From MED-G105 sp039814575 (GTDB lineage: Bacteria > Pseudomonadota > Alphaproteobacteria > Caulobacterales > Parvularculaceae), in contig JBCCAY010000004.1 of assembly GCA_039814575.1 (NCBI GenBank), forward strand, positions 124,001 through 188,000: DNA of 64,000 nt. The letters run 5' to 3'. Position numbers and translations under genes: made by a program. The notes beneath the pieces were generated by a model. It did not search any database and was not told the origin of the DNA. It saw only the letters and a program-made list of their open reading frames with translations. The stretch's first letter is position 1, and every line of letters begins with the position of its first letter. Shown here piece after piece: positions 17,935 to 26,184 of the stretch.

Positions 17935-18858
17935 TTAGACCTCGGCATAGTCGACAACGCCCGCTCCGGCGACGCGCCCTTGCGGACTTTTCAACCAGGC
18001 GCCGCAACACGCCTTCGCCAGCGTCCGAATACGGAGAATATAGGACTGGCGTTCCGCGACGGAAATCACGCCGCGCGCATCGAGCAAATTGAAAAGGTGC
18101 GAAGCCTTAATGCACTGATCATAAGCCGGAAGGGCGTAGGCGACGCCGCGCTCTTCACCGGCGTCGATGACCGCCTGACAGGCCTTCTCGGCGGCGCGAA
18201 ACTGCTCAAACAGAACACCCGTATCCGCCAGTTCAAAGTTGTAAGCGGAGAATTCGACTTCCTGCTGGTGAAAGACGTCGCCATAGGTGACGCCGGCGCC
18301 GTTGTAATCGAGGTCAAATCCGTTATCGACGCCTTGGACATACATGGCGAGGCGCTCTAACCCATAGGTGATTTCGCCGGTCACCGGTCGACAGTCATAG
18401 CCGCCCACTTGCTGGAAGTAGGTGAATTGCGTGACTTCCATTCCGTCGCACCAAACCTCCCAACCGAGCCCCCAGGCGCCGAGCGTCGGGCTCTCCCAAT
18501 CGTCTTCCACAAAGCGTATGTCGTGCACGGAACGGTCGACGCCAATCGCGTCGAGCGAGGCCAAATAAAGGTCTTGGATATTGTCCGGCGACGGCTTCAA
18601 CGCCACCTGGAATTGGTAATAGTGCTGAAAGCGATTGGGGTTCGCGCCATAGCGCCCATCCGTTGGGCGACGGCACGGCTGCACATAGGCTGAGCGCCAC
18701 GGCTTAGGGCCAAGCGCGCGCAAGGTCGTCGCGGGGTGGAAGGTGCCGGCGCCCATCTCCAAATCATAAGGCTGGATGATCACGCACCCCTGATCCGCCC
18801 AATATTGCTGCAGGGTGAGAATGAGGCCTTGAAAAGAGGGTTTAGCGGCGGCGGTCAC
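17935..18858 (-). CDS. glyQ: Glycyl-tRNA synthetase alpha subunit
   Basis: Catalytic alpha subunit (307 residues) of the heterotetrameric glycyl-tRNA synthetase. Class II signatures are strong: LTLQQYWADQGCVIIQPYDLEMGAGTFHP (motif 1 side), then AYVQPCRRPTDGRYGANPNR (motif 2) and ITYGLERLAMYVQG (motif 3). The start is GTG 18858. Two small unrelated genes separate it from glyS on the same strand. Confidence 0.97.
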   Translation of the reverse strand: MTAAAKPSFQGLILTLQQYWADQGCVIIQPYDLEMGAGTFHPATTLRALGPKPWRSAYVQPCRRPTDGRYGANPNRFQHYYQFQVALKPSPDNIQDLYLASLDAIGVDRSVHDIRFVEDDWESPTLGAWGLGWEVWCDGMEVTQFTYFQQVGGYDCRPVTGEITYGLERLAMYVQGVDNGFDLDYNGAGVTYGDVFHQQEVEFSAYNFELADTGVLFEQFRAAEKACQAVIDAGEERGVAYALPAYDQCIKASHLFNLLDARGVISVAERQSYILRIRTLAKACCGAWLKSPQGRVAGAGVVDYAEV

Positions 18859-19065
18859 GAGATATCAGGCCCTTACTTTGTCGCGCCATCGGCCGGAACC
18901 AACGCGCTCGGCATCGCCTGCGGGCATGGGGCTCCGCAGGTTTTAAAGAATTGCTTGACGCTTAAGCGAGGCGTCCGATCGGGGTCAAGGCGCCCAGACG
19001 GAGAAGCAGCCGAGAACAACACTGACGCGCCGTCCGCGCGGCGCAAGTTTCGACCAGCGCGGCGG

Positions 19066-21057
19066 CTAAAGGCGACGCATCGCGGCGACAATGCGGTCCG
19101 ATTCCTCCATGGGCGGCAGGGCGTTTAACGCGTCTTGGAAGAACCGCTCGGCCGTGGCGGCGTCGCCGCGGCCGGCTGCGATGAGCGCCCGCCCCACCAG
19201 CGCGCGGTAATTATCCGGCGTATAAGCCAGCAATCGCTCAAAATCGGCGTCCGCCGAGGCCGTTTCGCCGCCCGCCGCTTTACAGAACCCAACATCGACC
19301 ATCGCCTCAAGCGCCCACGCGTCGGCGAGTAAGCGCGCACGCGCCTCATCGCAGGCGTCGGCGTCAATTGACATGCCGAGAATGTCCGCCGCCTCAGTCT
19401 TTATATCCGCAAGCTTCGCTGTCGTTTCAACGAACAACGCCTCATAGTCTGAAGCGGCCTCATCGCTCGAATCGGGAACAACAATGTCGGCGCTCGGTTC
19501 TGATCGACGCGCAGTCTTTACACCTGCTGACTGGATTGCGCTTGGCCGTTGCTGCGGTGTCTCTTTGACCGGATCACCAATGGGATCAACCATGGGCTTA
19601 GGAGAGACGGCGGGAACGGGGTCAGGAGAAAATGGCGCCGCGGCGGGCGGTTCGAGACGGGTTGTCGCGACGGGCGCAACAGCCGGGGCGATAGCGGGCG
19701 CCGAAACGGCGGCGTTTTTTTGCGACCCGTCCAATTGCTCAGACGGAGATTTTTCGTCCGCCAGGCTTTGCGGGGCGTTAGCGGCGGCATTGGGCGTTGC
19801 GGCTCCCTCGGGGTTCACCGCAGCTTCCGACACTTTGGGCGCGCCGAGGCGTCCTGGCGGATTAAATGAAAAGCCGACATCGGGCGTTTCGCGAATGCCG
19901 GGAGCAATCGCGGCGCCCAGATAAGGCGGACCATCCCGCGTCGCAATCTGCGCCAGTTGTGCTTCGGCTTTTACACGCTCAGCGATTCGCGGCGCCGGCG
20001 GCGCGGCGGCTGGCGCCAGCTTCTCCCCGCTTTCAGACGGCGCCGATGAAACGACGCGCGCGGAGCGCTGTTGGTTTTTCTGGGGCTGTAAATCGACCGG
20101 CGCCGATCGCGCCTGGCGTTGGGGCGTCGAACGAGCGCTGACGGACCTATCCACCCCGCCATCGTCCCCTGCATCGGCGCTATTCGCTGGAGCGGCCGGC
20201 ACAGACGTGACTTGAAAGTCGAGGCATGTCGCCGGCCCCTGCCCGGCGCGGCACCTGCGCACCGTTGACGCGACAAACCGGTCCTCCGTATCGAGAAGGA
20301 TGAGACTGGCGTCGCCGACGGCTTCCAAAACCAAAAGATTGGCGTGTTTGCTGCGATCCGTAAGATCGAGCCGCAAATCGGCGTCAACGCCCTCAAGAAG
20401 ATACCCCCCGTCGGGGCGCTTTGTAATCGCGCAAGGGCGGCGGCACACAAACGCGAGACGCATCAGATCATCGGTTTCGCCGAGCTGTACATCCTGCAAC
20501 GCATTGTTGCGCACAATCGGGATCGGCGCCTCAGCAGCGGCCGGCATGTCGGCACTTGCGTTAACGCCGGTACTTAAGTCAGCGTTAGCAGCCGATGCGG
20601 CGGCGGACGTTTCAACCGGTTTGTTTTCAACGACCGGTTCTTCAGCTGCGGATTTCGCAGGTTGTTCTAAAGCGGGTTGCGGCGACACCTGACTTTTAGG
20701 CTTGTCAGCTGGCGCAGGTTCATTGTCCGCCCCCCCGTCAGCAATGTCGGTTGGGACGGGGTCGCCAGCGGGCGAAGCTGGCGTTTCTGGCGCCGGCTGC
20801 GCCGGTGTTTCAAGGCGTTCCGGGGCGGCGAACTGTTCTTGCAAAAGTTTCGCGTCTCGGACGACGAGCGGCTCGTCTTTGCTGGCGTCAGTGCTAGGCT
20901 CGGACGCGGGCGCCTGAGCCGCGGCCGCCGACGCCAGCAAAACCGAGAACGCACCAACGCCCGCAGCGACCCCCCTCGTGGTCAAACCACACGCCGCGTT
21001 TTTCACCGCACGACCGGGAACGCACGCGAAAGGGGACACAAAAAAGGCCGAGGACAC
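19066..21057 (-). CDS. Exported Ala/Pro-rich protein with C-terminal TPR-like repeats
   Basis: About 663 residues from GTG 21057, chosen because gaggag lies six bases upstream; the frame is open to 21114. A long signal sequence ends near AAAAQA. Residues about 60-170 and 250-530 are low-complexity Ala/Pro/Glu-rich. A compact middle segment (about 175-265, LQDVQLGETDDLMRLAFVCRRPCAITKRPDG ... SLILLDTEDRFV) looks like a small beta domain with paired Cys. The C-terminal 120 residues form two or three TPR-like helical repeats (YTPDNYRALVGRALIAAGRGD). It is probably a periplasmic or envelope scaffold; no named family. Confidence 0.74.
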   Translation of the reverse strand: MSSAFFVSPFACVPGRAVKNAACGLTTRGVAAGVGAFSVLLASAAAAQAPASEPSTDASKDEPLVVRDAKLLQEQFAAPERLETPAQPAPETPASPAGDPVPTDIADGGADNEPAPADKPKSQVSPQPALEQPAKSAAEEPVVENKPVETSAAASAANADLSTGVNASADMPAAAEAPIPIVRNNALQDVQLGETDDLMRLAFVCRRPCAITKRPDGGYLLEGVDADLRLDLTDRSKHANLLVLEAVGDASLILLDTEDRFVASTVRRCRAGQGPATCLDFQVTSVPAAPANSADAGDDGGVDRSVSARSTPQRQARSAPVDLQPQKNQQRSARVVSSAPSESGEKLAPAAAPPAPRIAERVKAEAQLAQIATRDGPPYLGAAIAPGIRETPDVGFSFNPPGRLGAPKVSEAAVNPEGAATPNAAANAPQSLADEKSPSEQLDGSQKNAAVSAPAIAPAVAPVATTRLEPPAAAPFSPDPVPAVSPKPMVDPIGDPVKETPQQRPSAIQSAGVKTARRSEPSADIVVPDSSDEAASDYEALFVETTAKLADIKTEAADILGMSIDADACDEARARLLADAWALEAMVDVGFCKAAGGETASADADFERLLAYTPDNYRALVGRALIAAGRGDAATAERFFQDALNALPPMEESDRIVAAMRRL

Positions 21058-21345
21058 CGTCCTCTCCTCACTTGCATCACGCCTCAGCGGGTCCAATAGC
21101 CGAAAGATCGCCACGTTGCGTCGCCAGATCCCAAATCGATAGCCAATTTCGCACTTTTCGAGGAGTCGAAGAAGCCGTCAAAGCCAAAGCGCCAATATCG
21201 GCGCTTAATTCTTGAAAATAGAGGTAAAAACCGGTTCGCTCCCCCGCTAAAGTCCTTTTAGCGTAATTCGCTATCCCCGCGGCGGCGTAAGCCCCGTCCC
21301 CGCGCCTCACGACAAGGCGTATCCTGGCGTCATGGACCGGCATTG

Positions 21346-21795
21346 ATGGAAAAGAGCACCCTCACGAGACATGCCGCCCAAAGCGATACGTTTTCGCCAG
21401 AACAGCGCAGCGCCATTATGCGGAGCGTTAAGAGCGCCAACACCAAACCCGAAGTCAGATTGCGCCGCGCGCTGCACCGGCGCGGGCTTCGCTATCGATT
21501 AAATGTTCGCCATCTTCCCGGCTCCCCGGACCTCGTTTTCCCGCGATATCGCGCGGTTATTTTCGTCCATGGCTGCTTCTGGCACGGCCATGACTGCCCG
21601 CGCGGAGCACGCCAACCGAAAAACAACGCCGAGTATTGGCGGGCGAAAATCCAGCGCAACAAAGACCGCGACGCCAGCGTTTTAGCGGCGCTCGCCGACC
21701 TCGGCTGGCGAACGAAAGTATCCTGGGAGTGCGAACAACGCCGCCTGGACGAACTCGCCGACGCTCTCGCAAATTGGGTCCGCAACGGCGCGTAA
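21346..21795 (+). CDS. vsr: Very short patch repair endonuclease (Vsr)
   Basis: A 149-residue mismatch endonuclease that nicks at T:G mismatches produced by deamination of 5-methylcytosine. Diagnostic stretches are RSAIMRSVKSANTKPEVRLR, the catalytic PD(D/E)XK-type segment GSPDLVFPRYRAVIFVHGCFWHGHDC (Asp62, His80, Cys77 and Cys84) and KIQRNKDRD. The start is ATG 21346; a TTG immediately upstream is also possible. Vsr genes normally sit beside their cytosine methyltransferase. Here the nearest is the Dcm-like gene at 48517-49794, about 27 kb away. Confidence 0.95.
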   Translation: MEKSTLTRHAAQSDTFSPEQRSAIMRSVKSANTKPEVRLRRALHRRGLRYRLNVRHLPGSPDLVFPRYRAVIFVHGCFWHGHDCPRGARQPKNNAEYWRAKIQRNKDRDASVLAALADLGWRTKVSWECEQRRLDELADALANWVRNGA

Positions 21796-21930
21796 GCCCC
21801 TCGATTGTCAGCGTTCTTTGCAGGTTAAGCGCACTCGATTTAAGGCGATTTGCGTCTTTGTCGTTTAAGTCTGCGAAAGGGCCCTCTGCCTATTGTCCCG
21901 CTTCGACGTCGAAATGATTTCGAACGGACA

Positions 21931-23691
21931 ATGCGGACAATGCCCTTCATTTCTTACCTTTCCGAAGCTCGACCAGCGCAGCGCATCACGCGAGGCGTCC
22001 GCGCATCGACTATTATAAAAACGCTTAGCGCCGTCGCCGGTCTCGCCCTCGCGGGATGCTCGGACGGCGGCGGCGACGCCGAAAGCGGCATTGCAGGCTC
22101 GTCTTTGAATTGGCCGACCGAAGAGCAAGCCGGCCAATTTCTCGTTCAATCGACCTTTGGCCCATCGGGCAATGAGACAACATCATTAGTTGATCAGGGA
22201 ATTTCTTCCTGGTTGCTGGCCGAGTTTGAAAAGCCGGAATCTTTCTTCACGGCGCGCGTCCGATCACGGCAAATAACCGAAGACCGCGAGGACCGAAGCG
22301 CGCCGTCCGATGTTTTTTGGGAGTCCGCCGTCGTTGGGGAAGACCAATTACGACTGCGCATGGCCTACGCCCTGTCGCAAATTCTCGTCGTTTCAAACGC
22401 CAATGGCTCGCCGCTTCAAAACGAACCTCTGGCTTTGGCTTTTTACATGGACATTCTAACGCGCAACGCCTTTGGCAACTATCGCGACTTACTCGAGGAG
22501 GTCACTTATTCGCCGGCGATGGCGATGTATCTGACGTATTTACGCAATCGCAAAGCAAATCCGTCATCCGGCAGCGTGCCGGACGAAAACTATGCGCGTG
22601 AAATCATGCAGTTGTTTACGATCGGCCTTGTCGAGCTCGGCCGCGACGGATTGCCGGCGCCAGGCGCGCAAGAAACCTACACGAATGAAGACGTCGTAGG
22701 ACTAGCGAAGGTCTTCACGGGCTTAAGTCATGATGGCGGCTTTTGGGGCGGCGACGCTGTCGATGGATGGGAGTATGAGCGTCTCGTTGTGTACCCGGAA
22801 CATCACTCAGAAGCCGAAAAGTCTTTTCTCGGCTTAACGATTCCTGCAGGAACAGGCCCAGAGGAGAGTATCGACCGAGCGCTTGATCAGCTTGTGAACC
22901 ATCCCAATACCGGCCCCTTCATTGCGCGCCAACTCATTCAACGTCTTGTCACAAGCAACCCGCAGCCGGCCTATGTGGAACGCGTCGCGACCGCTTTTGA
23001 AACGGGGGAAACGCGGCTGCCGAACGACACGATTGTGGGCGACGGGCGACGCGGCGATTTACGCGCAACAATCGCTGCAATCCTCATCGATCCGCAGGCC
23101 CGCCAGGATCCGTCAAGCGTTCCTGATGATTTCGGCAAAGTGCGCGAACCAGTTTTACGGTTTATCCACTGGGCGCGAGCCTTCAATGTCGACTCAGCCC
23201 GTGCGCAAGAGGAACGGTTCCTCGACGACACATCGGACGTCGATCGCCTCGGCCAACACCCCTTTCGTTCAAGATCAGTTTTTAATTTTTATCGCCCAGG
23301 CTATGTGGCGCCGGGAACGCAAAGCGGCGGCGCCGGTCTCAGCGGTCCTGAGCTTCAAATCACCAATGAATCCACCGTTGTCGGCTATATCAACACAATG
23401 ACGCAGTTCGTGCGTGACGATACACCGAATGAATCCGGAGCATCCGGCGCAGCTTTTCGACCGAACTACGCACCAGAGCTTGAACTTGCAGACGATCCGC
23501 AAGCGCTTGTCAATCAGTTAAACCGCAAATTGACATACGGCCGTATGCGCGCCGCCACACGCGAACGTATCATTAGTGTGCTGAACGAAATACCAATCAG
23601 ATCAGACCGGGCTGACGAAGACCGTGAAACGCGCGTCCAAACAGCCGTGTTAATGGCTGTGACAAGTCCCGCCTTCATTGTTCAACAGTAG
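21931..23691 (+). CDS. DUF1800 family lipoprotein
   Basis: About 586 residues from ATG 21931; the frame opens with TTG at 21850. The N-terminus is a lipoprotein signal with lipobox LAGC, followed by a DGGGDAESG linker. The DUF1800 body begins at TEEQAGQFLVQSTFGPSGNE and includes DENYAREIMQLFTIGLVELG, TNEDVVGLAKVFTGLS and HPNTGPFIARQLIQRLVTSNP. DUF1800 proteins are secreted, of unknown function, and typically encoded with DUF1501 partners, as here (19-base gap). Confidence 0.92.
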   Translation: MRTMPFISYLSEARPAQRITRGVRASTIIKTLSAVAGLALAGCSDGGGDAESGIAGSSLNWPTEEQAGQFLVQSTFGPSGNETTSLVDQGISSWLLAEFEKPESFFTARVRSRQITEDREDRSAPSDVFWESAVVGEDQLRLRMAYALSQILVVSNANGSPLQNEPLALAFYMDILTRNAFGNYRDLLEEVTYSPAMAMYLTYLRNRKANPSSGSVPDENYAREIMQLFTIGLVELGRDGLPAPGAQETYTNEDVVGLAKVFTGLSHDGGFWGGDAVDGWEYERLVVYPEHHSEAEKSFLGLTIPAGTGPEESIDRALDQLVNHPNTGPFIARQLIQRLVTSNPQPAYVERVATAFETGETRLPNDTIVGDGRRGDLRATIAAILIDPQARQDPSSVPDDFGKVREPVLRFIHWARAFNVDSARAQEERFLDDTSDVDRLGQHPFRSRSVFNFYRPGYVAPGTQSGGAGLSGPELQITNESTVVGYINTMTQFVRDDTPNESGASGAAFRPNYAPELELADDPQALVNQLNRKLTYGRMRAATRERIISVLNEIPIRSDRADEDRETRVQTAVLMAVTSPAFIVQQ

Positions 23692-23710
23692 ATTTACGGG
23701 GAACCGGCCA

Positions 23711-25120
23711 ATGCGCAGCATGTCGCGACGCAATTTTCTGAAAGCCGCCAGCGCGGGCGGCGTTGTCGCCGGATCGGGTCTAGCGACGACGCTTGGCGGT
23801 TTCGCCGCACGCGCCGCGGACACCTCTGGATACAGAGCGCTCGTTTGCGTGTTCCTAAAAGGCGGGCTCGATTGCCATGATACGCTTTTTCCTTACGATA
23901 CAAGCTCTTATAATCAGTATACTAATATTCGTCCGACATTGCTGTCGAGCTACCAAGCAATGGACGGTGGATCGACCCGCGAGCGAGCACGGCTATTGGA
24001 GCTTAACCCCCTCAACGCCGCAGATTATGGCAGCCGCGCGTTCGCCTTGCCAGAAGAGTTCTCAGGCATTCATAACCTCTTTGAGTCGGGACACGCGAGC
24101 ATCGCCTCCAATGTCGGACCGCTTATCCGACCGATGGACAGAAACACCTACAACACAAGCAGCAGCGATCGTCCCTCGAAGCTTTTCTCCCACAATGATC
24201 AGCAATCAACCTGGATGGCGCTTGCCCCCGAGGGTGTTCGTTTTGGCTGGGGCGGACGTTTCGCCGACGCCGCGCTCGGATCGAACGCGAACGCCAACCC
24301 TGTTTTCACGTCGATCTCGGTGTCCGGCAATGAGGTTTTTCTATCGGGCGAAACGGCGTTTCAATATCAACTCGACAGCAAGGGCGCGCAAGTCGTCAAC
24401 GCGCTCGAAAACGCAAATCTACTGGGTTCTGGCCGCGATTCTTCGCTAGCGCTTTCGCTTTTAGACGAGCATTTGCGTGACGGCGCATCGGGATCGTTAT
24501 TCCAACAAGACGTCGCGTCCGTCACCGCCCGAGCGATCGACTCTAACGCCCTTTTCAATGACACGCTTGAAGCCGCAGCGCCTCTTGCGACGGCGTTTCC
24601 CAACAGCGGCCTCGGTTCAAAACTCAGCAGGGTCGCAAAAGCGATCGCGGCGCGAGGCCCTCTCGGCGCCAGTCGACAAGTTTTCTATGTCGACACCGGT
24701 GGTTTTGATACGCACTCGAACCAAGCGCGCTCTCTACCGGGACTGCAAAGACAGATCGACGAGGCGGTCTCTGCATTCTACGCCGCAACCGAGGAGCTTG
24801 GCGTGGAAAACGACGTCACGCTTTTCACCGCTTCAGATTTCGGCCGTACGCTCATCATCAATGGGGACGGAACCGATCACGGCTGGGGCGGACACCATCT
24901 TATTGTCGGCGGCGCGGTGAACGGGCAGCGGATATTTGGCGACGTGCCGCCGCCCACGGTTGATCACAGTCAGGATTCTGGACGCGGTCGGCTTATACCA
25001 ACAATGTCGGTGGAACAATTCGCAGCGCCGCTCGGCCGTTGGTTCGGGCTTTCCGAAGGCGAACTTCTGACGGCCCTGCCCCGTTTATCGAACTTCAGTT
25101 CCGCGCCGCTTATCGTCTAA
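23711..25120 (+). CDS. DUF1501 family Tat-exported protein
   Basis: A 469-residue protein with a twin-arginine signal (MSRRNFLKAASAGG). DUF1501 belongs to the alkaline-phosphatase/sulfatase-like superfamily. FLKGGLDCHDTLFPYD, LFSHNDQQSTWMA, YVDTGGFDTHSNQ, ASDFGRT and DHGWGGHHLIVGGAV mark conserved metal-site-like regions. The start ATG 23711 puts the Tat motif at the N-terminus; an upstream TTG at 23678 would overlap the previous gene. It forms a conserved pair with the DUF1800 gene; the substrate is unknown. Confidence 0.92.
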   Translation: MRSMSRRNFLKAASAGGVVAGSGLATTLGGFAARAADTSGYRALVCVFLKGGLDCHDTLFPYDTSSYNQYTNIRPTLLSSYQAMDGGSTRERARLLELNPLNAADYGSRAFALPEEFSGIHNLFESGHASIASNVGPLIRPMDRNTYNTSSSDRPSKLFSHNDQQSTWMALAPEGVRFGWGGRFADAALGSNANANPVFTSISVSGNEVFLSGETAFQYQLDSKGAQVVNALENANLLGSGRDSSLALSLLDEHLRDGASGSLFQQDVASVTARAIDSNALFNDTLEAAAPLATAFPNSGLGSKLSRVAKAIAARGPLGASRQVFYVDTGGFDTHSNQARSLPGLQRQIDEAVSAFYAATEELGVENDVTLFTASDFGRTLIINGDGTDHGWGGHHLIVGGAVNGQRIFGDVPPPTVDHSQDSGRGRLIPTMSVEQFAAPLGRWFGLSEGELLTALPRLSNFSSAPLIV

Positions 25121-25348
25121 AATCAATCATCAGCGATCATCGCCCCCAATGACAATCGCGACAGCGCACCCTTATTCTCGCAAAGCGAGAACAATAAGCA
25201 GAACTATCGCTAAAGTTGGTGGCGCAAGCTCTGGTTGATCAACATCATACTGAAGTGTGCGCGGCGGCGCGTTACGCGTTTTGGTAGAACAAAGCGTGAA
25301 AAGACGGTCGCTGCGCCCTTTGAATGGATTGTCACCCCGGGGGATCGC

Positions 25349-26161
25349 TTGCACCATAGAGCGAACGATCGCCGTCGTCTAAGACCGACGGCGAGCGCTG
25401 TTTTATTCGGCGCGATTGCAGTCTTCATCAGCTTTTGGGGTCGCTACGCTGAAGCAGCGCCTTGGCCGCAGGCGCCTGGTGACGGATTTGTTGAAACGCG
25501 GTCGGACTATTTCACCAGCACCGACGCCTTTGGTCGGTTCGAGCGCTTCGACGGCGCGATTTACGGTGAATATGGGCTATTTCCCTCTTTAATGGTCGGC
25601 GGCAAAGCGATCTACGGAACCAGCCGACAGATTTCACAAACATCGCAGCGCAGCGCTTCGGGCGTGTCGGAAATTGAGGGGTTCGTTCAATACACGGTGC
25701 ATTGGGGCGACTGGGATGTCGTATCCGTTAGAGCCGCAGGGATTAGGCCCGCAAGCTTGTCCGCCGGCGTCAGACCGGAGATCGCGGCCGACGGCGTCGA
25801 TGTCGACGTTAGGGCGCTTTACGGCCGAACTTTGCGCGACTTTCCGCATAAAATTTTCATCACCGCTGAAACGGCTCTGCGAAAAAGGCTCGGCGACGCG
25901 GCCGATGAAGTGCGCCTAGACGCTGGGCTCGGCTATGAGCCGGCGAACAATTGGCTTTTCCTGCTGGAAACGCAATCAACCCTCTCTCTACGGAATAACC
26001 AACCCGGAGCAGCAGATTTCGACGTCTTAAAAGTGCAGCCGTCCATCGTTTGGGCGTTTTCAGACTGCTGTTCGCTGCGCGTCGGCGGCGTGATCGAAGC
26101 GACCGCACGGAACTTAACGCCGGGCGCCGGCGGTTTTCTCGCTCTCTGGTCCTTCTTTTGA
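25349..26161 (+). CDS. Putative outer-membrane beta-barrel protein
   Basis: About 270 residues, not assigned to a named family. The frame opens at TTG 25235 and has no ATG. I prefer TTG 25349 because ggggga precedes it by four bases and it places a proper signal peptide at the N-terminus (charged residues, hydrophobic ASAVLFGAIAVFISFW, then YAEA). The mature part has alternating aromatic/polar strands (YGEYGLFPSLMVGGKAIYG, DVVSVRAAGIRP, FLLETQSTLSLRN, SLRVGGVIEATARNL) and ends in Phe, typical of barrels. It is 23 bases before the glycosyltransferase gene, suggesting a shared envelope-polysaccharide role. Confidence 0.65.
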   Translation: MHHRANDRRRLRPTASAVLFGAIAVFISFWGRYAEAAPWPQAPGDGFVETRSDYFTSTDAFGRFERFDGAIYGEYGLFPSLMVGGKAIYGTSRQISQTSQRSASGVSEIEGFVQYTVHWGDWDVVSVRAAGIRPASLSAGVRPEIAADGVDVDVRALYGRTLRDFPHKIFITAETALRKRLGDAADEVRLDAGLGYEPANNWLFLLETQSTLSLRNNQPGAADFDVLKVQPSIVWAFSDCCSLRVGGVIEATARNLTPGAGGFLALWSFF

Positions 26162-26184
26162 CCCAGTCAAACACCAATCGCCGA

